The position numbers and the translations under genes are program-made. Source: Sphingobium yanoikuyae (GTDB lineage: Bacteria; Pseudomonadota; Alphaproteobacteria; Sphingomonadales; Sphingomonadaceae). Taken from it: a stretch of DNA of 64,000 nt. The notes beneath the pieces were generated by a model. It was given only the letters and a program-made list of their open reading frames with translations. It was not told the DNA's origin and searched no databases. Below, in pieces: positions 32,076-41,304 of this stretch (position 1 is the stretch's first letter; each line of letters opens with the position of its first letter). The DNA is taken from contig NZ_CP139979.1 in assembly GCF_034424525.1 (NCBI RefSeq), positions 3,931,001 to 3,995,000 on the forward strand, in the 5' to 3' direction.

Positions 32076-34433
32076 TCAGAACTTGACCGAGCCGGTCACG
32101 AACACCTGGCGCGGGTTGCCGTAGAAGGCGGTCAGCGTGCCTTCCTTGCCCAGCGAGGGGGTGGGATAGCCGGCCGCATTGTTGATGATCGCGCCGGTCA
32201 CCGGATTGGCTGCGACGAAGGTATAGCCCGAGGTCTTATATTCCTTGTCGAGCAGGTTCTTGCCATGGACGCCGATGCTCCAGCGATCACTGGGCGCGGT
32301 ATAGACCAGGCTGGCATCCCACAGCGCATAGCCCTTCTGATCGATATAGGGGTTGGGGATTTCGAACTGATAGGTCTTGGAGCGCCAGGAGACGGTGCTG
32401 CCGAAATAGAGGCTGCCATCGCCCACCGGGACATTATAGCTGAGCGTGCCGCTGGCGGTCCATTTCGGCGTGTTCTGGACCCGGCGATAGTCGGCGACGT
32501 CGGTCGGCACGCTGGCGATATTGGCGATATATTCGCGATAATCGGCATCGATGAAGCCGATCGCGGTCTGCAGGTTCAGACGGTCGCCGCCGCTGAAGAT
32601 GTCGCGGCCAAGGCGCGCATTGCTTTCGAACTCCAGCCCCTTGAAGCGCGCCTTGCCGGCATTCGACACGACACCGCAGAAGGAGGGCGTCGCCACGCCG
32701 CCGACATTGACGGTACAGGCGACCGAGCCGGGGATCTGCACATCCTTGTAATCGGCATAGAAGCCGGCGACCGCGACATAGAGGGCGCCGTCCATCAGAT
32801 TGCCCTTGTAGCCGACTTCATAGCTGTCGACCTGTTCGGGCGCGAAGCTGAGGAAGGAGGCGATTTCGCTGTCCTGGCGGATGCCGTCGCCATTGAGGTC
32901 AGGCGCGTTGGTGCCGACCCCGCGCGGGTCGAAGCCGCCGCCCTTGAAGCCCTTGGAATAGCTGGCATAGATATTGTGATCGGCGGTCGGCTTGTAGCTG
33001 ACCGAGAAGCGCGGCGTGAACTTCTTGAACTCGCGCTCGCCACGGAAATTGGTGCTGGGCGCACCGAAGGGAATGCCCGCGCCGTCGAACACCGGCGAGC
33101 CGCCCCCCAGATAGCTTTGCCGCAGGATATTGGCCCGGCGCGTATCCCATGTGTAGCGACCGCCGGCCGACAGGCTGAGCTGATCGGTCAGGTCGAAGCT
33201 CATGTCGCCGAACACGGCATAGGTTTCGGTATCGACATTGGCCTGGGTGAAGGCGGTCAGCCCGGCCACGGTGGTGAAGATGCGGGTATCGAACTGGGTG
33301 TCGGCGCTGGCATCGAGATAATAGAAGCCGACCATGCCGTGCAGACGACCCTTGTCGTAGAGCAGCTGGAATTCCTGGCTGAGCTGTTCATTCTTGTAAT
33401 AGGCCGGCACGTCGACATCGACGGCGGGCAGCGCGTCGAAGTCGATCGGCGAAGCGCTGTCATCCTTGCGCCAGGCGCTGATCGAGCGCAGCGTCACCGC
33501 ATCATTGAGTTCGGCCGTCAGGTTCATCGACAGGCCGTAGGACTTCACATATTGCTTGGGATCGACCAGGCCGCCACGGGTGTCGAACACATCGTCCAGC
33601 ACCGGCGCGCCCGATGCCTGGCCCGGAATCAGGCGGTGGCCGCCACGCGGGTTGCTGTTATCCTTGGTATAGTCGCCGGTGATGCGCATCAGCACCGGCG
33701 CGCCATAGCCGCCCATTTCGAAGGTGGCGCGGCCGGCCCAGATATCCTTGTTATAATTATCCTGCCCGGTGGTGAGATTCTTGCCGAAGCCGCCGCGCGA
33801 CAGGCGGGCAAAGGCACCACCGACGCGCATCAGGTCGCCGATCGGCGCCGACACGCTGATGATGCCATCGGCCTGATCATAGCTGCCATAGCTGCCTTTG
33901 AGCTTGAGCGAAAAGTCCTGCGGCAGCATCTTCGTGACATATTTGACCGCGCCGCCGATCGTGTTGCGGCCATAGAGCGTGCCCTGCGGCCCGCGCAGCA
34001 CCTCGATCCGTTCGACGTCATAGATGTCGAGCAGCGCGCCCTGCGGCCGGTTGAGATAGACATCGTCGAGATAGATGCCGACGCCCTGTTCGAAGCCGGA
34101 AACCGGATCCTGCTGACCGACGCCGCGGATGAAGGCGGTCAGCGTCGAATTGGTGCCGCGCGACGCCTCCAGCGTGGTGTTGGGGGTGACATTGGCAAGA
34201 TCGCTGATGTCGATCGCCCCACCCCGTTCCAGATCAGCGCCGGAGAAGGCGCTGACCGCGATCGGCACCGACACCAGCGTTTCCTCACGCCGGCGGGCAG
34301 TGACGATGATCCCGGCCTCTTCGGTGTCGGCGGCGGGCACCGAAGCGTCCTGCGCGAAGGCGGGGAATGCCATCGCGCCGGTCCAGGCGGCGGATGCGAG
34401 GGCAAGGGCACGAATGCTGTGATGGGCCTTCAT
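32076..34433 (-). CDS. TonB-dependent outer-membrane receptor
   Basis: The 785-residue protein has a signal peptide (MKAHHSIRALALASAAWTGA, cleavage after AFAQ), a TonB box around EEAGIIVTARRREETL, a plug with FIRGVGQQDPVSGFEQGVG, YLDDVYLNRPQGALLDIYDV and RIEVLRGPQGTLYGRNTIGG, and a C-terminal 22-strand barrel ending in PRQVFVTGSVKF with terminal Phe. The plug type is the large sphingomonad family used for uptake of organic substrates. Substrate unknown. The divergent TetR gene, shared palindrome and co-directional MFS gene suggest one regulated uptake locus. Confidence 0.93.
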   Translation of the reverse strand: MKAHHSIRALALASAAWTGAMAFPAFAQDASVPAADTEEAGIIVTARRREETLVSVPIAVSAFSGADLERGGAIDISDLANVTPNTTLEASRGTNSTLTAFIRGVGQQDPVSGFEQGVGIYLDDVYLNRPQGALLDIYDVERIEVLRGPQGTLYGRNTIGGAVKYVTKMLPQDFSLKLKGSYGSYDQADGIISVSAPIGDLMRVGGAFARLSRGGFGKNLTTGQDNYNKDIWAGRATFEMGGYGAPVLMRITGDYTKDNSNPRGGHRLIPGQASGAPVLDDVFDTRGGLVDPKQYVKSYGLSMNLTAELNDAVTLRSISAWRKDDSASPIDFDALPAVDVDVPAYYKNEQLSQEFQLLYDKGRLHGMVGFYYLDASADTQFDTRIFTTVAGLTAFTQANVDTETYAVFGDMSFDLTDQLSLSAGGRYTWDTRRANILRQSYLGGGSPVFDGAGIPFGAPSTNFRGEREFKKFTPRFSVSYKPTADHNIYASYSKGFKGGGFDPRGVGTNAPDLNGDGIRQDSEIASFLSFAPEQVDSYEVGYKGNLMDGALYVAVAGFYADYKDVQIPGSVACTVNVGGVATPSFCGVVSNAGKARFKGLEFESNARLGRDIFSGGDRLNLQTAIGFIDADYREYIANIASVPTDVADYRRVQNTPKWTASGTLSYNVPVGDGSLYFGSTVSWRSKTYQFEIPNPYIDQKGYALWDASLVYTAPSDRWSIGVHGKNLLDKEYKTSGYTFVAANPVTGAIINNAAGYPTPSLGKEGTLTAFYGNPRQVFVTGSVKF

Positions 34434-34502
34434 CGGCGTTTCCTCTCCTGAAGCGGCCCCCGGTCATCCGGGTAGCCAATCTGCTTGCCCTTTGAATAAT
34501 GA

Positions 34503-34524
34503 AAGTTGAACCAGCTTTCAACTT
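34503..34524. promoter_or_regulatory. Palindromic operator between the TonB receptor and TetR genes
   Basis: AAGTTGAA-N6-TTCAACTT is a perfect 22-bp palindrome in the 174-bp gap between divergent genes, 70 bp from the receptor start and 84 bp from the tetR start. Position and symmetry fit a TetR-dimer operator that would repress receptor plus MFS and the regulator itself. Confidence 0.65.
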
Positions 34525-34607
34525 CAAATATGAGGGACGGCGAACAAGGCCACCAGACGTCCTCAAATCATTGAAAAGGCGCGTATTGGCAGGCAGAGGG
34601 AGAGAGC

Positions 34608-35234
34608 ATGACCGATCCGGCTTCCCCACGGGATGAGAGACGCGATGACAAGGCGCCGCGCACCGCGCGGGGCGAACGCACGCTGCGCGCGCTGCTGTCG
34701 GCGGCGGCCGAGGAATTTGGCGAAAAGGGTTTTCACGACGGGTCGGTGAGCGGCATCACCCGCCGGGCGGGCTGCGCCCTGGGCAGTTTCTACACCTATT
34801 TCGACAGCAAGGACGACATTTTCCGCGCGCTGGTCAACGACATGTCGGGCCAGGTGCGCGACTATGTCTCGCCCCGCATCGCCGATGCGCGCAACGGGAT
34901 CGAGGCGGAACGGATCGGCCTGCTGAGCTTCCTGGAGTTCGCCCGCGCCCACAAGGAAATCTATCGCATCATCGACGAGGCCGAGTTCGTCGACCAGGCC
35001 GCCTATCGCGCCCATTATGAGAATACCGCCACCCGCATGGCCGCGCGCCTGAAAAAGGCCGCGCAGCAGGGCGACGTGCGCGCGGACGTGGAGGAAGTCC
35101 ATGCCTGGGCGATCATGGGGATGAATGTGTTCCTGGGGCTGCGCTATGGCGTGTGGGACGACAGCCGCCCCGCGCAGGAGATTGCCGACATCGCCAACGC
35201 GTTGATCGAGAAGGGGATCGGCAAGCGCGCTTGA
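34608..35234 (+). CDS. TetR-family transcriptional regulator
   Basis: The 208-residue protein has an N-terminal TetR HTH: RTLRALLSAAAEEFGEKGFH, SVSGITRRAGCALGSFYTYF and the closing DSKDDIFRALVNDMS. The C-terminal ligand domain (residues about 85-208) contains DEAEFVDQAAYRAHYENTAT. GAGGGAGAGAG precedes the ATG. It diverges from the TonB receptor and probably binds the palindrome at 34503-34524. Ligand is unknown. Confidence 0.92.
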   Translation: MTDPASPRDERRDDKAPRTARGERTLRALLSAAAEEFGEKGFHDGSVSGITRRAGCALGSFYTYFDSKDDIFRALVNDMSGQVRDYVSPRIADARNGIEAERIGLLSFLEFARAHKEIYRIIDEAEFVDQAAYRAHYENTATRMAARLKKAAQQGDVRADVEEVHAWAIMGMNVFLGLRYGVWDDSRPAQEIADIANALIEKGIGKRA

Positions 35235-35336
35235 GGGTTGCACCGCTGCCGCCTATCGGGACAAGCACCGATGGTCGCGCCCTGCCCCTGCTGATAGGGC
35301 CGGGCGTCAGGCCCCAAAGCAAAAGGCGGACAGGCG

Positions 35337-36128
35337 ATGCGCACACTCCATAAACAGACATTCCTTCTGGCATCGATACTGCTGGTCAGCGGCTGTGCGA
35401 CCACCGCCACGCCGCCGTCGGCCAGCGCCCCGGTGCCGCCGACCACGATCGAGGCGGTCGGACAGCTGACCAAGGCCATCCCCTTCCCGCGCGGCTATCT
35501 CGACCCCGCCGCCCTGCCCAACAGCCTGACCCTGCTGCCGCCCCCGCCCGCCCCCGGCACCGCCGCCAAGGCGGCCGACGAGGAAGCCTATCGCGCCGCG
35601 CTCGCCGCGCCGGCCGATCGCCAGGCGCTGGCCGCGTCGGATGCGGACCTGGGCTGGCCGCACATGGTCCAGTCGTTCGAGCCGATCGCCGGCCTGTCGC
35701 TGTCGGACGGCACCCACCCGCACCTCACCATGTTGCTGCGCCGCGCTGCTGCGGATGCCGCCTTCTCCACCTCGCGCGCCAAGGGCCATTATCAGCGGGT
35801 GCGCCCGTTCGTGGAGCATGACGGCAATACCTGCCGCCCGCAGGACGAGCCCATGCTGCGCAAGGACGGCTCCTATCCGTCGGGCCATACCGCGATCGGC
35901 TGGATGCTGGCGCTGGTCCTGACCGACGTCATGCCCGACAAGCAGGATGCGCTGCTCAAGCGCGGCTATGAATTTGGCGAGAGCCGGGTCATCTGTCGCG
36001 CCCATTGGCTGAGCGACACGCTGGCAGGGCGGGTCGTGGCATCGGCCACCTATGCGCGGTTGCAGTCCGATCCGGTGTTCCGTGCCCAGCGCGAACTGGC
36101 GCGGCAGGAATTGGTAGCGCCGCGCTGA
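35337..36128 (+). CDS. Class A non-specific acid phosphatase (PAP2 superfamily), lipoprotein
   Basis: The 263-residue protein has a lipoprotein signal with lipobox LVSGC (Cys about residue 21) and a Pro/Ala-rich linker. The phosphatase signature is complete: [10 protein letters not shown] (KX6RP), [11 protein letters not shown] (PSGH with catalytic His) and [12 protein letters not shown] (SRX5HX3D). This is the PhoC/PhoN class A type, which dephosphorylates many phosphomonoesters in the periplasm using a vanadium-haloperoxidase-like site. It lies 102 bp after tetR and 46 bp before hisC. Confidence 0.92.
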   Translation: MRTLHKQTFLLASILLVSGCATTATPPSASAPVPPTTIEAVGQLTKAIPFPRGYLDPAALPNSLTLLPPPPAPGTAAKAADEEAYRAALAAPADRQALAASDADLGWPHMVQSFEPIAGLSLSDGTHPHLTMLLRRAAADAAFSTSRAKGHYQRVRPFVEHDGNTCRPQDEPMLRKDGSYPSGHTAIGWMLALVLTDVMPDKQDALLKRGYEFGESRVICRAHWLSDTLAGRVVASATYARLQSDPVFRAQRELARQELVAPR

Positions 36129-36174
36129 TCCAGCCGCTTTGCCTTTGGCGTGGAAGCGGCTAAAGCCGCGATCC

Positions 36175-37284
36175 ATGAACGACGCTGCAGCAAAACCCGC
36201 CCCCAAGGACTGGATTCTCGGCATTCATGCCTATGTGCCGGGCAAGTCCGCCGCCGATGACGGCCGGCCGCTGATCAAGCTGTCCGCCAACGAGAACCCG
36301 CTCGGCACTGGCGCGGCTGCCCGCGCGGCGCTGGTGGCGGCGACGGCGGACCTGGCCACCTATCCCGATCCCGGCGCGGCCAAGCTGCGCGAGGCGATCG
36401 GCGCGGTCCATGGCCTTGACCCCGCGCGCATCATTTATGGCACCGGGTCGGACGAACTGCTGCACATCGCCGCCAGCGCCTATGCCGGGCCGGGCGACGA
36501 AGTGCTTTATGTCCGCTACGGCTTTTCGGTCTATGACATCGCCGCCCGCCGCGTCGGCGCGACGCCGATCGAGGCGCCCGACGCCGATTACGCGACCGAT
36601 GTCGACGCGCTGCTGGCCTGCGTGACGGAGAAGACCAAGGTCGTCTTCCTTGCCAACCCCAACAATCCCACCGGCACCATGACCAGCCGGGAGGAGATTG
36701 CGCGGCTGCACGCCGGGCTGCGCCCCGATATCCTGTTCGTGCTCGACCAGGCCTATGCCGAATATCTGGACGCGGACGAGGATGATGCGGGGCTGGAACT
36801 GGCCAAGACCGCGTCCAACGTGTTCGTCACCCGCACCTTCTCGAAAATCTATGGCCTGGCGGCCGAGCGGATCGGCTGGGGCTATGCCAGCCAGGACGTC
36901 ATCGACATCCTCCACCGTATCCGCGCGCCGTTCAACGTGACCACCGCCGGCCAGGCCGCTGCGGTCGCCGCGATCCACGACCATGAATGGGTCGAGGCGA
37001 GCCGCGCCCATAATGCGCAATGGCGCGAATGGCTGGCGGGCGAGATCGCGTCCCTCTCCAACCATGGCCTGCGCGCGGTGCCGAGCCGCACCAATTTCCT
37101 GCTGATCCTGTTCGACGGCAAGCTGACCGCCGAGGCAGCGATGAAGGGGCTGTGGGACGAGGGCTATGCCACCCGCTGGCTGCCCGGTCAGGGCCTGCCC
37201 AACGGCCTGCGCATCACCATCGGCACCGAGGAACAGACCCGCGCCGTCGCCGCCAAGCTGCGCGCCATGGCGGAGGCGGCCTGA
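36175..37284 (+). CDS. hisC: Histidinol-phosphate aminotransferase (or aromatic aminotransferase)
   Basis: The 369-residue fold-type I PLP enzyme has [55 protein letters not shown] and [19 protein letters not shown] with the PLP lysine in SKIYGLA, and SRTNFLLI near the end. It converts imidazole-acetol phosphate to histidinol phosphate. With tyrA 4 bp downstream it may also serve as the aromatic aminotransferase of Tyr/Phe synthesis. ATG 36175 is preferred over 36139; a CTAAAG box ends 9 bp upstream, so the leader is short or absent. Confidence 0.93.
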   Translation: MNDAAAKPAPKDWILGIHAYVPGKSAADDGRPLIKLSANENPLGTGAAARAALVAATADLATYPDPGAAKLREAIGAVHGLDPARIIYGTGSDELLHIAASAYAGPGDEVLYVRYGFSVYDIAARRVGATPIEAPDADYATDVDALLACVTEKTKVVFLANPNNPTGTMTSREEIARLHAGLRPDILFVLDQAYAEYLDADEDDAGLELAKTASNVFVTRTFSKIYGLAAERIGWGYASQDVIDILHRIRAPFNVTTAGQAAAVAAIHDHEWVEASRAHNAQWREWLAGEIASLSNHGLRAVPSRTNFLLILFDGKLTAEAAMKGLWDEGYATRWLPGQGLPNGLRITIGTEEQTRAVAAKLRAMAEAA

Positions 37285-37288
37285 AGCG

Positions 37289-38194
37289 ATGCTGCCCTTT
37301 TCCCGTGTCACCATCATCGGCCTTGGCCTGATCGGATCCTCGCTGGCGCGGGCGATCCGCGAATATATGCCGACCGTACGGGTCACCGGCCATGATGCCG
37401 ATCCGGACGTGCGCGAGACCGCGCGGCGCATCGACCTGTGCGACGACATCACCGATACGGCCGGCGCATCCGTCACCGACGCCGAACTGGTGATCTTGTG
37501 CGTGCCGGTGCGCGCCATGGGCGCAGCGGCGGCGGAGATTGCCGACGAACTGCCGGCCGACGCGATCATCAGCGATGTCGGATCGTGCAAGGCCGACGTG
37601 CTGGCGCAACTCAACGCCGCCCTGCCCGGCCGCATCATCATCCCGGCGCACCCGGTGGCCGGCACCGAAAATAGCGGGCCGGAAGCGGGCTTTGCCACCC
37701 TGTTCAAGGGGCGCTGGTCGATCGTCACCCCGCCCGCCGATGCCGATCCGGCGGCGGTCGAGCGGGTGTCGGAACTGTGGCGCCGGGTCGGCGCCGATGT
37801 CGAGACGATGGACCCCGCGCATCATGACCTGGTGCTGGCGGTGACCAGCCATTTGCCGCATCTGATCGCCTATACGATCGTCGGCACGGCCAGTGATCTG
37901 GAGAATGTCACCCAGAGCGAGGTGATCAAATATTCGGCCGGCGGTTTCCGCGACTTCACCCGCATCGCCGCGTCAGACCCGACCATGTGGCGCGACGTGT
38001 TTCTGGCGAACAAGGAAGCCGTGCTGGAAATGCTGCAGCGTTTCTCGGAGGATCTGTCGACCCTACAGCGGGCGATCCGCTGGAATGACGGCGACACGCT
38101 GTTCAACCTGTTCACCCGCACCCGCGCGATCCGCCGGTCGATCATCGAACAGGGCCAGGACGACGCCAAGCCCGACTTCGGCCGCTCGCATTGA
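37289..38194 (+). CDS. tyrA: Prephenate/arogenate dehydrogenase
   Basis: The 301-residue NAD(P)-dependent enzyme of tyrosine synthesis (TyrC-like, no fused chorismate mutase) has the Rossmann motif VTIIGLGLIGSSLARAI, GHDADPDVRETA with Asp favouring NAD, IIPAHPVAGTENSGPEAGFA and VTSHLPHLIAYTIVGTA with catalytic His residues. It is 4 bp after hisC and clearly in operon. Confidence 0.94.
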   Translation: MLPFSRVTIIGLGLIGSSLARAIREYMPTVRVTGHDADPDVRETARRIDLCDDITDTAGASVTDAELVILCVPVRAMGAAAAEIADELPADAIISDVGSCKADVLAQLNAALPGRIIIPAHPVAGTENSGPEAGFATLFKGRWSIVTPPADADPAAVERVSELWRRVGADVETMDPAHHDLVLAVTSHLPHLIAYTIVGTASDLENVTQSEVIKYSAGGFRDFTRIAASDPTMWRDVFLANKEAVLEMLQRFSEDLSTLQRAIRWNDGDTLFNLFTRTRAIRRSIIEQGQDDAKPDFGRSH

Positions 38195-38257
38195 TAGCAA
38201 GCTGCCATGATGCTTACGCATCAGCAGCTTGAAACGCTCAGGCGCCGCGCGGGCTTG

Positions 38258-38280
38258 GCAAAGCGCCAAGGGCGCTTTGC
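38258..38280. terminator. Hairpin between tyrA and plsC gene ends
   Basis: GCAAAGCGCC (38258-38267) and GGCGCTTTGC (38271-38280) form a perfect 10-bp stem with a 3-base loop between convergent genes. Confidence 0.6.
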
Positions 38281-38288
38281 GAATCTGT

Positions 38289-38981
38289 TCAATTGAGCGC
38301 GTTGATCGCGGCGTGGACGCGGATCTCGGCCTCCTTGCGGTCGAGGCCGGTGGGGACGATTTCGCCCACCTTGTAGGTGATGGTGCCGGGGCGCTTCAGG
38401 AACTTGCCGCGCGGCGAGACGACGCCGCTGTCGATCGCGATCGGCACCACCGGCAGGCCGAGCAGGCTGTAGAGACCGGCAAAGCCGGACTTCAGCGGCG
38501 GCGCTTCGCCATGGGGGACGCGCGTCCCTTCGGGGAACAGGCAGACTGCCCGCCCCTGCGCCACGGCGTCCTTGGCGGAAGCGCGCAGGCTGCGCAGCGC
38601 ACTGGCGCCGGCAGTCCGCTCGATCGGAATCAGGCCATAGCGCCGGGCGATGCCGCCCCAGAAGGGAATGTCGAGCAGTTCGCGCTTCGCGCCGATCACC
38701 GGCCGGTCGAACAGGCAGAGCAGGTCGATCGTCTCGAACATCGATTCATGTTTGACGATATAGAGATAGGGGCCGATCGGCAGGTCGCCATCGACCACGA
38801 TCCGCTGCCCCAAAATCCAGCGCACGCAAAGACGATGAAAGCGGCTCCAGCCGGTCGCCGCCGACTGGACATGCGCGGGCTTGAACAGCCCGCCGATGAC
38901 GGCCGCCAGCACGAAGAAGGCCGTGCCGACATAGAAGGTCAGCATGAAGATGAGCGAGCGAAGGGCAGTGAACAGGGTCAT
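38289..38981 (-). CDS. 1-acyl-sn-glycerol-3-phosphate acyltransferase (PlsC family)
   Basis: The 230-residue membrane-associated enzyme has an N-terminal hydrophobic helix, the acyltransferase box as KHESMFETI (HX4E variant of the usual HX4D), LIPIERTAGASALRSL with the substrate Arg, and VCLFPEGTRVPHGE. It adds the second acyl chain to lysophosphatidic acid. It is the last gene of the ftsE-ftsX-ydcF-plsC run (3-bp gap to ydcF). Confidence 0.9.
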   Translation of the reverse strand: MTLFTALRSLIFMLTFYVGTAFFVLAAVIGGLFKPAHVQSAATGWSRFHRLCVRWILGQRIVVDGDLPIGPYLYIVKHESMFETIDLLCLFDRPVIGAKRELLDIPFWGGIARRYGLIPIERTAGASALRSLRASAKDAVAQGRAVCLFPEGTRVPHGEAPPLKSGFAGLYSLLGLPVVPIAIDSGVVSPRGKFLKRPGTITYKVGEIVPTGLDRKEAEIRVHAAINALN

Positions 38982-38984
38982 GGA

Positions 38985-39515
38985 TCAGATACCAAAGAGC
39001 GCGGCCACGCGGCGCGCGAGATATTTATTATATTCCCGCACCAATATGGTGAGGCTGGGACGGCTGGGCACCGCGTCATAGACGAGGTTGATGCGGCCCG
39101 GAAGCGCCTGGCGCAGTTCGAGCGCGGAACGGCGCATATGCCAGTCGGTGGTGATGAGGCGGACGCTCTTATAATCGCGCCGCTCCAGCCAGCGGGCCGT
39201 CTCGATCGCGTTGGAACGAGTGTCGATCGCCTCGCGCCCCAGGGTGATGCAGCAGGTGAAGAGCGACAGGCGCGTCTTATATTCTGCCGCCAGTTCGACC
39301 GGGCGGACCGAGCGGTCGACGCCCGAAATCAGCATGCGCTTGGCCGCGCCCTCCTGCAGCAGGGCCAGCCCGCGGTCGATGCGGCCGGCACCGCCGGTCA
39401 GCACGACGATCGCGTCGGTCTGTCGCCCATCGAGCGGCTGGGGCAGGAACATCGCGAACCAGGCAAAGCCCAGCATCCAGCCGAGCAGCGTAACGGCGAT
39501 CAGGCGGACGATCAT
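38985..39515 (-). CDS. YdcF-like DUF218 protein
   Basis: The 176-residue protein has an N-terminal signal-anchor (LIAVTLLGWMLGFAWFAM) and a DUF218 domain: DAIVVLTGGAGRIDRGLALL, RMLISGV, AIDTRSNAIETARWLERRDY and RLITTDWHMRRSALELRQAL. Family members such as SanA/ElyC/YdcF are linked to envelope barrier and peptidoglycan precursor control. Its start overlaps the ftsX stop by 4 bp. Confidence 0.88.
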   Translation of the reverse strand: MIVRLIAVTLLGWMLGFAWFAMFLPQPLDGRQTDAIVVLTGGAGRIDRGLALLQEGAAKRMLISGVDRSVRPVELAAEYKTRLSLFTCCITLGREAIDTRSNAIETARWLERRDYKSVRLITTDWHMRRSALELRQALPGRINLVYDAVPSRPSLTILVREYNKYLARRVAALFGI

Positions 39516-40414
39516 AGCGAGCGTCCGAGCGCGCGCAGCACGGTCCAGCGACCGGTGAGCGTCGACAGGAGAATGCCGGCAATCGGCAGCGCCGCGAGCA
39601 GCGCCCAGCTGGTCCAGGGCAAGGCGACGGCGCCCATCAGCTGCGATCCGGTGGCCGACAGGCGCGCGCCGATCAGCAGGATCACCAGCACGGCGAAGGA
39701 AAAGCCCAATGCGCCGCCCATGGTGGCGTCGAGCGCGATCCGACGCTGGAACAGGCGAGCGATCTGTACATCGGTCGCGCCCATCAGGTGCAGCACCTCG
39801 ATCGTCGTGCGATGGCTGTCATGCGCGCCACGCGCGGCCAGCACGACGGCGGCGCCGGTGGCAAGCCCCATCAGCAGCACCAGCCCGCCCGACAGCCAGC
39901 CCAGCGCGGTGAGCAGGCCGGCGAGCGGCGCGAGGAAGGCGGCATGGGGTTCGACCCGCAGGCTGGGCGACAGGGCCGCGAGCGACCGGCGCAACCCGTC
40001 GACCTTGGCCGCCGCATCGCCCGGCGTCAGGCTGACGTCGATCAGCGCCGGGATCGGCAGGTCGCCGCTGGTCACATCGGCGCCGAGCCAGGGACGCAGT
40101 TGCTGCGCCAGCGTCGCGGCCGGGACCGGTGCGACATGGCGCACATCGCGATTGCCGCGCAGCGCCTGTTGCACGCGGGCGGAGAGACGGTCGCGCTGCT
40201 GCGCATCGGCCTCCACCACCTGAACCGTGGCGCGGCCGGCCAGATCGGCGCTCATCGCGCGGACGGCGGTGCCAAGGCCCAGACCCGCAGCGGCGGCCAG
40301 CACCGTCAGGAACATCATGATCGCAATGATCCAGGGCATCGGCCCTGCCACCCGGCCGGCGGGCAGCAGGCGATGGCGCGCGGCCGCGGCGCTGCGACGA
40401 TTGCCCCCGGCCAT
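39512..40414 (-). CDS. ftsX: Cell-division permease-like protein FtsX
   Basis: The 300-residue protein has four membrane helices: near residues 27-49 (WIIAIMMFLTVLAAAAGLGL) and three at the C-terminus, with a periplasmic domain between containing QVVEADAQQRDRLSARVQQA. The conserved EVLHLMGATDVQIARLFQRR segment is the FtsX signature. With FtsE it transmits division signals to periplasmic peptidoglycan hydrolases. The start codon shares one base with the ftsE stop (TGATG). Confidence 0.92.
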   Translation of the reverse strand: MAGGNRRSAAAARHRLLPAGRVAGPMPWIIAIMMFLTVLAAAAGLGLGTAVRAMSADLAGRATVQVVEADAQQRDRLSARVQQALRGNRDVRHVAPVPAATLAQQLRPWLGADVTSGDLPIPALIDVSLTPGDAAAKVDGLRRSLAALSPSLRVEPHAAFLAPLAGLLTALGWLSGGLVLLMGLATGAAVVLAARGAHDSHRTTIEVLHLMGATDVQIARLFQRRIALDATMGGALGFSFAVLVILLIGARLSATGSQLMGAVALPWTSWALLAALPIAGILLSTLTGRWTVLRALGRSL

Positions 40415-41124
40415 CAGGCGCCACCCTGCGGACGGGGCGGATAGCGCAGCGCGCCGGTCGGATCGGCCAGCCGGCCCTTGTCCAGCCGCATCATCTGCGC
40501 GCTCGCCACCTGGGCCATCAGCGGCAGGTCATGGGTCGCGACGACGATCGTGGTGCCAAGGCGGTTGAGCGCCTCGAACAGGGTCATCAGGCGGCGGGCC
40601 ATGTCCGCGTCGACGTTACCGGTCGGTTCGTCGGCGACCAGAATCTCCGGCCGGCCGATCACCGCGCGGGCGATGGCGACGCGCTGCTGCTCCCCGCCCG
40701 ACAGGGTGGCGGGGCGCGCCTGACCGCGATCGCCCAGCCCCACCCAGTTCAGCATTTCGCTGACCGGCGCGTCGATCTCGCTTTCCTCCATGCCCGCGAC
40801 CCGCAGCGGCAGGGCGATATTGTCATAGGCGGACAGATGCGGGACCAGCCGAAAATCCTGGAACACGACGCCGATGCGGCGGCGGAAGCCGGGCAGGCGC
40901 TTGCGGGGGAGCGTCACCACATCCTCGCCGAACAGGCGGATCACGCCGCGACTGGGCCGCTGGGCGAGATAAAGGAGCTTGAGCAGGGATGTCTTGCCCG
41001 CGCCCGAGCTGCCGGTGAGAAAATAAAAATCGCCGCTATTGAGCGAGAAGCTGACGTCGGACAGGGTCTCGCTGTCCAGACCATAGCGCAGGCCGACATT
41101 TTCGAACTGGACGATGGCCGACAT
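40414..41124 (-). CDS. ftsE: Cell-division ATP-binding protein FtsE
   Basis: The 236-residue ABC ATPase shows Walker A GSSGAGKT (residues 38-45), the Q-loop [20 protein letters not shown], signature [20 protein letters not shown] and Walker [13 protein letters not shown], with switch His in [10 protein letters not shown]. Sequence and the following ftsX make FtsE certain over LolD. The gene diverges from the MJ0042 protein gene. Confidence 0.95.
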   Translation of the reverse strand: MSAIVQFENVGLRYGLDSETLSDVSFSLNSGDFYFLTGSSGAGKTSLLKLLYLAQRPSRGVIRLFGEDVVTLPRKRLPGFRRRIGVVFQDFRLVPHLSAYDNIALPLRVAGMEESEIDAPVSEMLNWVGLGDRGQARPATLSGGEQQRVAIARAVIGRPEILVADEPTGNVDADMARRLMTLFEALNRLGTTIVVATHDLPLMAQVASAQMMRLDKGRLADPTGALRYPPRPQGGA

Positions 41125-41304
41125 AAGTGACGTGTGGCGCCGATGCGCTCCCTGCTTCCCCGAAGCCCTGCCATGGCACAGGCGGCGGGGACGCGTAAAG
41201 GGCAGGCCGACAAACTATCCCGCGCAATGCCGCGAGTCGCGCCCATGAGCGGGTCTGTGTTTCAGACTCTTGCCCTAGAGTCCCTGCCATGCCTATGAAG
41301 CAGA

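Noticed and set aside
32037..34451. An 804-codon open frame antisense to the TonB receptor
   Set aside because: Composition (Asp/Ala/Gly/Arg/His-rich, no motifs) is that of a shadow frame; the receptor on the minus strand is intact.
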